In this document: positions 9,875 to 15,086 of the stretch, piece by piece
Numbering within the stretch: position 1 is the first letter of the stretch
Layout: each line of letters opens with the position of its first letter
NCBI GenBank assembly: GCA_900554255.1
Contig: USGN01000010.1
Coordinates: 1 to 15,086, forward strand
Reading direction: 5' to 3'
Length of the DNA stretch: 15,086 nt
From: an uncultured Collinsella sp.
GTDB taxonomy: Bacteria > Actinomycetota > Coriobacteriia > Coriobacteriales > Coriobacteriaceae
Made by a program: the position numbers and the translations under genes
The notes under the pieces: generated by a model
Seen by the model: only the letters and a program-made list of their open reading frames with translations
Database searches by the model: none
What the model was told of the DNA's origin: nothing

Positions 9875-10678
9875 CTACTCCTCCTCCGCGACCTCCTCTG
9901 CCTCGGAGACATACACGGCGGTAAGGACCGTGAAGACGTAAGCCTGGATGGCGCCGACCACAAGCTCGATCGCATAGATCAGGATGAGGATGGCAAGCCA
10001 GGCCAGCGAAGGCAGGGCGCCGACGGCGTGGGCCGCGGAAACCTGCTGAAGCAGCGGCTGCATGAACATGCTCGCCATGATGGCGAACGAGCCCATGACC
10101 ACGTGTCCTGCGAACATGTTGCAGAACAGACGGACGGCAAGCGTGATGAGGCGCAGGAAGGTCGAGAAAAGCTCGACGACCCACACGAGCACGTTCATCG
10201 GGAAGCTCACGCCCTGCGGGGCGAGGCTCTTGATGTAGCCGATCACGCCGTGAGCCTTGCATCCGTAGTAGATGAAGTACACGAAGGCGAAAATGGCGAG
10301 TGCGGCGGTGGAGCCGATTGCGCCGGTGCCGGGCTTCATTCCCGGGATCAGGCCGATCATGTTATTGATCAGGATGAACAGGAAAAGCGAGCACAGGAAC
10401 GGGAAGTGCTTCTTCCAGTTCTCACCCACGACACCCTTGCCGATATCGTTCTCGACGTACTCGATGATGTACTCGAAACCGTTGACGAAGAAGCCCTTGG
10501 GAACCAGGGTCTGCTTCTTCTTGAACACGGCCAGGACGATCAGGAGCACGATCGTGGAGACGATCAGCCAAAACGAGTACTGCGTGATGCCGCAGCTCAG
10601 ATCGCCCACGACAGGGGTGGAGCTGAACTCGCTGACCAGATGATTAATCTCATCAGGCAGCTTTTCAAAAATTTCCAC
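9875..10678 (-). CDS. atpB: ATP synthase Fo a subunit
   Basis: Stator membrane subunit forming the proton half-channels next to the c-ring. The 267 residues contain five or six hydrophobic segments (about 34-51, 93-112, 122-140, 160-185, 190-210, 224-258). The essential arginine is Arg183 in LAVRLFCNMFAGH, and the conserved QAYVFTVLT with Gln245 lies in the last helix. The C terminus is acidic (SEAEEVAEEE). The start is GTG at 10678, supported by AAAGG with correct spacing upstream, and by the fact that no in-frame ATG exists before the first membrane segment. It begins three bases after the AtpI-like gene's stop. Confidence 0.96.
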   Translation of the reverse strand: MEIFEKLPDEINHLVSEFSSTPVVGDLSCGITQYSFWLIVSTIVLLIVLAVFKKKQTLVPKGFFVNGFEYIIEYVENDIGKGVVGENWKKHFPFLCSLFLFILINNMIGLIPGMKPGTGAIGSTAALAIFAFVYFIYYGCKAHGVIGYIKSLAPQGVSFPMNVLVWVVELFSTFLRLITLAVRLFCNMFAGHVVMGSFAIMASMFMQPLLQQVSAAHAVGALPSLAWLAILILIYAIELVVGAIQAYVFTVLTAVYVSEAEEVAEEE

Positions 10679-10681
10679 GAC

Positions 10682-10993
10682 TTACCTTTCGACCTCATGA
10701 GGATCTCGCAGCGCCTTGGCGACGCGAACCGCGCAGGCGGCCATAAAGGCCACGAAGCCGATCGCCTCGCCCAGGAGGAACATGCGAAATGCCTCTCCGA
10801 ACAACGCAAACACAACCAAGGTAAAGACGAGCAGGGCGACTGCCGAGACCGCCAGACTCACCATGCCCTTGAGCATGTCCGCATTCTGCTTATCGTCAAG
10901 AACCGGCTTGAGCGTAAAGACAAAGGGAAGGAAGGCAATCGCGCCCGCGATGGCACCTGCAACGATAGCGAGCAGATCGGCTATCTGAAACAC
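10682..10993 (-). CDS. AtpI-like small membrane protein, first gene of the atp operon
   Basis: A 103-residue membrane protein with three hydrophobic segments (about 5-27, 44-66, 70-92) and a charged C terminus (RVAKALRDPHEVER). Position directly before atpB is the place of atpI, whose product helps assemble the c-ring or carries magnesium in other bacteria; the sequence itself is too divergent to recognise, so the assignment rests on position, size and topology. I chose GTG at 10993 because GAGG lies six bases upstream; an in-frame GTG at 11005 would give 107 residues but has its AAGGA only two bases away. The gene is 3 bases from atpB and about 55 bases from the proposed operon promoter. Confidence 0.8.
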   Translation of the reverse strand: MFQIADLLAIVAGAIAGAIAFLPFVFTLKPVLDDKQNADMLKGMVSLAVSAVALLVFTLVVFALFGEAFRMFLLGEAIGFVAFMAACAVRVAKALRDPHEVER

Positions 10994-10999
10994 TGGCGT

Positions 11000-11003
11000 C
11001 CTC
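11000..11003 (-). promoter_or_regulatory. Ribosome binding site deciding the AtpI-like start
   Basis: GAGG on the minus strand, six bases before GTG at 10993. The site overlaps the alternative GTG at 11005-11003, so the two starts exclude each other as simple predictions. Confidence 0.5.
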
Positions 11004-11055
11004 ACTTTCCTTTTTTATCGCCTCACAGGACAGTTCCCGCCAAACATTGGTGACT

Positions 11056-11083
11056 ATTGTACGAGCCAATCGCTAAAGTACAA
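11056..11083 (-). promoter_or_regulatory. Predicted sigma-70-type promoter of the atp operon
   Basis: On the minus strand TTGTAC (-35, 11083-11078), a 16-base spacer and TACAAT (-10, 11061-11056; one mismatch to TATAAT). Transcription would start near 11049, giving a leader of about 55 bases before the AtpI-like GTG. The -35 box and the -10 region form a TTGTAC/GTACAA inverted repeat, and a second dyad, AACCGA-N7-TCGGTT (11082-11100), overlaps the -35 box. These could be operator sites, but 6-bp arms are short. Confidence 0.65.
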
Positions 11084-11100
11084 CCGAAAAAGCATCGGTT

Positions 11101-11274
11101 AATACGCACCTGTTCGTTTTCTTAAGACCTTCTTTATGCCGCAGGTACGGTAATACGTTTTTTCGAACCCCTCAGTGCAAAACGTCCGTTAACAGAAGTG
11201 CGCGTGGACGACTTTTGCTCGCCCGCGCGCACCATTTCTTCGTATTTGTGACCGTAGCCGACAAGGCCCAACGA
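11101..11274. other. upp-atp intergenic region without a gene
   Basis: AT-richer than its surroundings toward the atp side. On the minus strand, downstream of upp, GTGCGCG and CGCGCAC (11232-11226 with 11204-11198) can pair, with two further G-C pairs inside, but no T-run follows, so a upp terminator is not convincing. ACGTTTT/AAAACGT (11155-11161 with 11179-11185) is another weak dyad. No open reading frame with a ribosome site was seen. Confidence 0.4.
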
Positions 11275-11922
11275 CTAGAGCGTACCGTAGATGCGGTCGC
11301 CGGCGTCGCCCAGGCCGGGAACGATGTAGGCGGCCTCGTTGAGATGGTCATCGATGGCGCAGGTATAAATATGTACGTCGGGGTCCTTTTCGGTCAGTGA
11401 CTTGAGGCCCTCGGGCGCGGCGACGATACACAGCATGCGAATATCCTTAACACCGCGCTCGCGCAGGTAGCTGATGGCCATCTCGGCCGAACCGCCCGTG
11501 GCGAGCATGGGATCGACGACCAGGCAGATGCGCTGGTCGATATCCTTGGGCATCTTGCAGTAATACTCGTGCGGCTCGTGGGTGACCTCGTCGCGCTCCA
11601 TGCCGATGTGGCCCACGCGAGCGGAGGGCACCAGGTCGAGGATGCCGTCGACCATGCCAAGGCCCGCACGCAGGATGGGCACGATGGCGAGTTTCTTGCC
11701 GGCGAGCTGTTTGAACGGAGCGGTAGTGATGGGGGTCTCGACTTCGACGTCTTCCATGGGCAGGTCGCGCATGGCCTCGTAGCCGTCAAAAAGCGCGAGC
11801 TCGCGCACAAGCTGGCGGAACTGGTTGGTGCCGGTGTTTTTGTCGCGCAGGATCGACAGCTTGTGCTGGACGAGCGGATGATCGACAAGCGTCACACGGG
11901 ACGCATCGTAGGTGACGGTCAT
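11275..11922 (-). CDS. upp: Uracil phosphoribosyltransferase
   Basis: Pyrimidine salvage enzyme making UMP from uracil and PRPP. The 215 residues from ATG 11922 match the family along the whole length: [18 protein letters not shown] (13-30), the RAGLGMVDG segment (85-93), the PRPP loop [12 protein letters not shown] (135-146), and the uracil-binding [12 protein letters not shown] (199-210). The frame stays open 20 codons further upstream, but homology begins at [10 protein letters not shown] and GAAAGGGG lies upstream of this ATG at slightly wide spacing, so the longer form is rejected. It sits between glpK and the atp operon, the same relative place as in B. subtilis, where upp precedes atpI. 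Confidence 0.97.
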   Translation of the reverse strand: MTVTYDASRVTLVDHPLVQHKLSILRDKNTGTNQFRQLVRELALFDGYEAMRDLPMEDVEVETPITTAPFKQLAGKKLAIVPILRAGLGMVDGILDLVPSARVGHIGMERDEVTHEPHEYYCKMPKDIDQRICLVVDPMLATGGSAEMAISYLRERGVKDIRMLCIVAAPEGLKSLTEKDPDVHIYTCAIDDHLNEAAYIVPGLGDAGDRIYGTL

Positions 11923-11940
11923 GGGTTGATTGCCCCTTTC

Positions 11941-11988
11941 GTTGCGGCCGCAAAACGGCCTTGCTGACAAGGCGCGCAGCAACGTTGC
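11941..11988. repeat. Cluster of dyads in the upp leader
   Basis: GCCTTG-CTGA-CAAGGC (11958-11973) is a six-bp stem with tetraloop, flanked by TTGCGGCCGCAA (11942-11953) and GCAACGTTGC (11979-11988), both perfect palindromes; GTTGC (11941-11945) can also pair with GCAAC (11979-11983) to close the whole. On the minus strand the small stem is followed by CGTTTT, so it could be a weak glpK terminator or a folded 5' leader of upp. Confidence 0.4.
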
Positions 11989-12045
11989 CGCCGCACGCCA
12001 TGCATAAGTTTAGCGGTTTGTTGTATCGAGCAGCCCATCGCAGCC

Positions 12046-13587
12046 CTACTGTGCGGTACTGAGCGAGCGCTTGACTGCATCACGCCAGCCCGCAAGGTTT
12101 TGCTCGCGACGCTCGGCGGACATATGGGGAAGGAAGGTCCTAACGATCTGGGCATTTTGCTCCAGCTCTTCAAGGTCTTCCCAATAGCCGACGGCAAGAC
12201 CCGCCAAGTACGCGGCACCGATTGCCGTGGTCTCCACCGTCTCGCATTGCAGCACGGGGATATCCAGCAGGTCGGCCTGGAATTGCATGATGAACTCGTT
12301 GCGTGAGGCGCCGCCATCGACGGACAGGCGCTCAATCGAAAGTCCCACGTCCTGCTCCATGGCGCGCAGCACGTCATAACTCTGGTAGGCCATGGACTCG
12401 CAAGCCGCACGCACAATGGTCGCGCGACTCGAGGCACCGGTCAGGCCGCACACGATACCGCGGGCATGCGGATCCCACCAGGGAGCGCCCAAACCCGCAA
12501 AGGCGGGAACGAAGTAGCAGCCCTCGTTGTCGTTGATCGAAACGGCGAGTTGCGCGGACTCGCTCACGCTCGAGATGATGCCCATGTTGTTGCGCAGCCA
12601 GTTCATGGTTGAGCCGGCGGCAAAGATAGAACCCTCGAGCGCATAGCTGATCTTGCCGTCCGCGGCGATACCGATCGTGGAGACCAGACCGTTCTTGGAT
12701 TCGACGACCTCGTCGCCGGTGTTCATGAGCATAAAGCAACCCGTGCCATAGGTGTTTTTGGTCTGGCCGGGATGGAAGCAGCAGTGGCCGAACAGCGACG
12801 CCTGCTGATCGCCCGCCACGCCCATGATGGGTGGCATGTTGGTCATGATGTCGCTCGCGACGCGGCCGTAATCGCCCGAGCTCCAACGAACCTCGGGCAT
12901 CATGGAACGTGGAACGTCAAAGAGCGCCAGCAGGTCGTCGTCCCAATCGAGCGTATGGATATTAAAGAGCGCCGTGCGGCTGGCATTGGTGTAGTCGGTG
13001 GCAAAGACCTGACTGCCAGTGAGGTTGTAGATGAGCCAGGTGTCGATGGTGCCGAACATGAGGTCGCCCGCCGCCGCGCTCTCACGCGCACCATCGACGT
13101 TGTCGAGGATCCACTGCACCTTGGAGGCCGAGAAATACGGGTCGAGCGTAAGCCCCGTGCGGGAGCGCACCAGCTCTTCTGCGCCCCGCTCGACCAGCTC
13201 GTCGATCAGAGGTGCGGTGCGACGGCATTGCCACACGATGGCGTTATAGATGGGTTGGCCGCTTATGCGGTCCCACACCACCGTGGTCTCGCGCTGGTTG
13301 GAGATACCGATGGCGGCGATGCGGTCAGAATGGATGCCGCTCTTAAACTGGACCTCCATCATCACGCCGATCTGACTGGCAAGCACCTCCGTGGGATCCT
13401 GCTCCACCCAGCCGGGGCGCGGGAAGCTGGTTTTGACGCTACGACGTGCCTGCGCGACGATGCAGCCGTACTCGTCGACGATGGTCGCAAGTACCGAGGT
13501 GGTGCCGCAGTCGAGCGCCATGATGTAGGAACCGCCAAAGTTAAACGAGGCATCTTCCATGCCCAGGCTGCCCAGATTCAACGACAT
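12046..13587 (-). CDS. glpK: Glycerol kinase
   Basis: Phosphorylates glycerol to sn-glycerol 3-phosphate, trapping it in the cell for lipid synthesis or catabolism. The 513 residues follow the FGGY kinase fold: ATP-binding ALDCGTTS (24-31), PGWVEQDP (58-65), NQRETT (97-102, glycerol binding), WQCRRTA (119-125), DPYFSASK (149-156), GVAGDQQASLFG (256-267) with the catalytic Asp260, and KNTYGTGCFMLMNTG (277-291). The first motif has Cys27 where most glycerol kinases have Gln. The loop at about 236-255 (SSGDYGRVASDIMTNMPPIM) lacks the histidine that HPr phosphorylates in enterococcal enzymes, so PTS activation of that type is unlikely. About 12 residues are extra at the N terminus compared with E. 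coli. The ATG has AAAGGTG upstream. It begins 13 bases after tsaC, suggesting co-transcription; no glpF or glpD is nearby in the window. Confidence 0.97.
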   Translation of the reverse strand: MSLNLGSLGMEDASFNFGGSYIMALDCGTTSVLATIVDEYGCIVAQARRSVKTSFPRPGWVEQDPTEVLASQIGVMMEVQFKSGIHSDRIAAIGISNQRETTVVWDRISGQPIYNAIVWQCRRTAPLIDELVERGAEELVRSRTGLTLDPYFSASKVQWILDNVDGARESAAAGDLMFGTIDTWLIYNLTGSQVFATDYTNASRTALFNIHTLDWDDDLLALFDVPRSMMPEVRWSSGDYGRVASDIMTNMPPIMGVAGDQQASLFGHCCFHPGQTKNTYGTGCFMLMNTGDEVVESKNGLVSTIGIAADGKISYALEGSIFAAGSTMNWLRNNMGIISSVSESAQLAVSINDNEGCYFVPAFAGLGAPWWDPHARGIVCGLTGASSRATIVRAACESMAYQSYDVLRAMEQDVGLSIERLSVDGGASRNEFIMQFQADLLDIPVLQCETVETTAIGAAYLAGLAVGYWEDLEELEQNAQIVRTFLPHMSAERREQNLAGWRDAVKRSLSTAQ

Positions 13588-13600
13588 CGCTTACACCTTT

Positions 13601-14344
13601 CTATTGCATCGGGTCGGACAGGACCCGTTCGATCTCTGATGCGGGAAGTGCGCCTTGGCGCAGGATCTGGAGCCCGCCGTGCTGGAACGACACGATGGTC
13701 GAGGCGTCGCGACACGGGGTCTCGCCGGCGTCGACGGCAACATCGACCCCCTCCAAGATGCGACCTTCGACGGCGACAAAGCTTGCCGGCGAGGGCGCGC
13801 CGTGTGTGTTGGCGCTCGTGCAGGCGAGGGGACTGCCGCAGGCGCGGATGAGCGCTTGGACCACGGGAGAGGCCGAAGCGCGCAGGGCCACGGTGTCGTC
13901 GGCAGCACGCATAAAGGTCGGCACGCAGGGAGCCGCCTTGACCACGATAGTCAGGGCTCCCGGCCAGCATCGTCGCGCAAGTACGCGGGCATCTTCCGGG
14001 ATATCCACGCCATAGCGGTCGAGTGCCTCGACGCCATCGACCAGCCAGGCGACCGTTTGGGTGAGTTCACGTTGCTTGAGAGTGAAGATACGGCGGTAGC
14101 CGGTACCGAGCGCAGGGACCGCGGCGCCATTGACGGCAGCCTGCGGATCGCGCGGCCACGATGGGAATTCGCCTGTATCTTGGGGCACGGCGTCCGAGAA
14201 GGCGTTGACCGCCACGGCGACACCGTAGACGGTCTCGGTCGGGATCAAAGCCAGGCCGCCGCGGCCGAGCACCTCGGCCGCGCGCTCGACGGCAAGCCGA
14301 TGCGGCTCGCGCGTTCCCTCATATACCCGATAGACCGTCTGCAT
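13601..14344 (-). CDS. tsaC: TsaC/YrdC-family L-threonylcarbamoyladenylate synthase, divergent
   Basis: Family enzyme that condenses threonine, bicarbonate and ATP to threonylcarbamoyl-AMP, the donor for t6A at position 37 of ANN-decoding tRNAs. Core motifs are present in the 247 residues: IPTETVYG (34-41), FTLKQR (87-92, with the K-x-R pair), RCWPGALTIV (125-134), DDTVALRAS (149-157), and CTSAN (175-179, the S-x-N motif). Between IPTETVYG and FTLKQR there is an insert of about 30 residues (48-84) absent from typical members, and the usual RP after K-x-R is replaced by EL. There is no C-terminal Sua5 domain. ATG at 14344 is used; AAGGGG lies 11 bases upstream. The gene starts the tsaC-glpK pair. 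Enzyme activity is likely but the insert leaves some doubt. Confidence 0.85.
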   Translation of the reverse strand: MQTVYRVYEGTREPHRLAVERAAEVLGRGGLALIPTETVYGVAVAVNAFSDAVPQDTGEFPSWPRDPQAAVNGAAVPALGTGYRRIFTLKQRELTQTVAWLVDGVEALDRYGVDIPEDARVLARRCWPGALTIVVKAAPCVPTFMRAADDTVALRASASPVVQALIRACGSPLACTSANTHGAPSPASFVAVEGRILEGVDVAVDAGETPCRDASTIVSFQHGGLQILRQGALPASEIERVLSDPMQ

Positions 14345-14478
14345 GTGTATGCCAGCCCCTTACGCTCTGGTGCAAGTTTGTTTACTGTGGGGCATTCTCG
14401 CACGAAACGTTCAACCTATTTGCCCAGAGCGCATGTTGGTTTGGTGAGCGGCTCTAGTAGTCGGTTAAAGTGAGGGGG
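14345..14478. other. hicB-tsaC intergenic region with a long-spaced inverted repeat
   Basis: 134 bases. CGCTCTGG (14363-14370) and its complement CCAGAGCG (14424-14431) lie 53 bases apart. A TTGAAC (minus strand, about 14412-14407) could be a -35 box for tsaC, but no acceptable -10 lies 15-19 bases on. No T-run hairpin ends hicB. The tsaC promoter is therefore not identified. Confidence 0.4.
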
Positions 14479-14925
14479 TTATTGGACTGCGACGAACTTC
14501 TTTGGCCTGCCGGCGTGGCGTTCTTGGGCGGCGTAGCGCTCGATGCTGTCTATCGTTATCATCCGACGGCCGTCGACAAGTTCAACATCGAGCTTTCCGG
14601 CTTTGACCAGCGCGGTAATCCGCGGAGCGGAGACTTTGAGGTCCAGCGCTGCGTCTTTAAATGTTCGGCACGCCGCTTCCCGAGCGTCCTCGTGGTCGAT
14701 TTCGACTGAAAGGGCCACGACCTCGGCCGAGCGTTCGTACCCTGCCGGAGTCAAACCGTTGTTGAGGTCGTCGGCCAAAAACGCCATCAGTGCCTCGGTG
14801 GCATGGGCAATCGCTTCTTCGCGCGTATCGCCATCGGCAAAGGCGCCGGGAATCTGCGGGAAACTGGCGCAGTAACCGTCGTCTTCTTTTATGAGAACGC
14901 AGTCATAGGTAAATCGCTGCCTCAT
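14479..14925 (-). CDS. hicB: HicB-family antitoxin with HTH C terminus
   Basis: Antitoxin of a HicAB type II toxin-antitoxin pair; it binds HicA and represses the operon. From ATG 14925 (GGAGG four bases upstream) the protein has 148 residues. The N-terminal HicB fold is recognisable at about 4-60: DDGYCASFPQIPGAFADGDT then REEAIAHATEALMAFL. The C-terminal part (about 92-131) reads like an excisionase/MerR-type winged helix-turn-helix: LKVSAPRITALVKAGKL, then DGRRMITIDSIERYAA, rather than the ribbon-helix-helix common in HicB. The tail is basic (RHAGRPKKF). A 15-codon longer frame would begin inside hicA and lacks a ribosome site. It starts 11 bases after the hicA stop. Confidence 0.9.
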   Translation of the reverse strand: MRQRFTYDCVLIKEDDGYCASFPQIPGAFADGDTREEAIAHATEALMAFLADDLNNGLTPAGYERSAEVVALSVEIDHEDAREAACRTFKDAALDLKVSAPRITALVKAGKLDVELVDGRRMITIDSIERYAAQERHAGRPKKFVAVQ

Positions 14926-14936
14926 TTTGCCTCCAA

Positions 14937-15086
14937 CTACCATCCAGCTTGGCGACGAATACTTGCCCACGTGCCCTTCTTTGGTCGATCACCACCAGAG
15001 CCGTTCACGGTGACAACACGGTCACCAGAAACATACTTAGCATGACTACCGACTTGCGCGACCTTCACGAATCCATCGTGCTTGAG
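14937..15086 (-). CDS. hicA: HicA-family mRNA interferase toxin, 5' end outside window
   Basis: The last 49 codons of a gene running off the right edge, ending at TAG 14937-14939. The peptide begins LKHDGFVKVAQVGSHAKYVS and ends KKGTWASIRRQAGW. This is the HicA pattern: a GFV strand, the G-S-H motif whose histidine is catalytic, and the KKGT...I..QAG ending of the double-stranded-RNA-binding-like fold. HicA toxins are usually about 60 residues, so roughly 10-15 are missing. HicA first, HicB second with an 11-base gap is the standard operon order. The promoter lies outside the window. Confidence 0.88.
   Translation of the reverse strand, partial: LKHDGFVKVAQVGSHAKYVSGDRVVTVNGSGGDRPKKGTWASIRRQAGW

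Noticed and set aside
11942..11953. TTGCGGCCGCAA palindrome as a regulator binding site
   Set aside because: GC palindromes are frequent in this composition and no second copy or promoter alignment supports an operator.
11923..11982. Longer N terminus for upp
   Set aside because: Twenty extra codons lie in the folded leader, are not conserved in the family, and a better ATG follows at 11922.
12772..13851. 359-codon open frame on the plus strand opposite glpK and tsaC
   Set aside because: Runs across two real genes and their junction with an Arg-rich tail; no coding signal.
14926..14970. Longer N terminus for hicB
   Set aside because: It would overlap the end of hicA and has no ribosome site, while GGAGG precedes the ATG at 14925.

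Overview
The window is GC-rich chromosomal housekeeping DNA, probably from a Coriobacteriia-type actinobacterium (Collinsella or a relative). That assignment rests on composition, on the character of the proteins and on gene order; it is an inference, not a database match. Genes are tightly packed and nearly all lie on the minus strand. No mobile element, CRISPR array, rRNA or tRNA was seen, and no gene-free stretch exceeds 300 bases (the longest is about 280 bases, upstream of the ATP synthase operon).

Layout from left to right. At 1-1236 is a peptidase T gene on the plus strand, missing only its extreme 5' end. It converges with the minus-strand genes across a terminator-rich gap (1237-1489). 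The minus-strand genes, listed right to left in transcription order, are: a HicA toxin cut by the window edge and its HicB antitoxin (15086-14479); a TsaC/YrdC-family tRNA threonylcarbamoyladenosine synthesis gene and glycerol kinase (14344-12046); uracil phosphoribosyltransferase upp (11922-11275); a complete F1Fo ATP synthase operon, AtpI-like-atpB-E-F-H-A-G-D-C (10993-4110); then murA (4021-2738) and a LytR-CpsA-Psr cell-wall ligase (2725-1490).

The ATP synthase operon is the core. A good sigma-70-type promoter sits at 11056-11083. The eight structural subunits follow, with short gaps or overlaps (two TAATG junctions and one 11-base overlap) except for a 124-base gap between atpB and atpE. 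The first three genes start with GTG and the later ones with ATG. The operon ends in a perfect 15-bp hairpin with a T-run that directly abuts the murA ribosome binding site, so murA and the LCP gene either depend on read-through or use a promoter inside the atp genes. Together murA (peptidoglycan precursor synthesis) and the LCP protein (attachment of glycopolymers to peptidoglycan) form a two-gene envelope unit.

The order sua5/tsaC, (upp), atpI-like, atpBEFHAGDC, murA resembles arrangements known from Bacillus subtilis and Mycobacterium tuberculosis, so this is an old conserved neighbourhood with glpK as the odd insertion. I found no convincing undescribed system. The points most worth a second look are the terminator-like hairpin fused to the murA start region, the signal-peptide-like N terminus on the ATP synthase b subunit, the HicB antitoxin with an excisionase-like DNA-binding tail, and the divergent insert in the TsaC-family protein.
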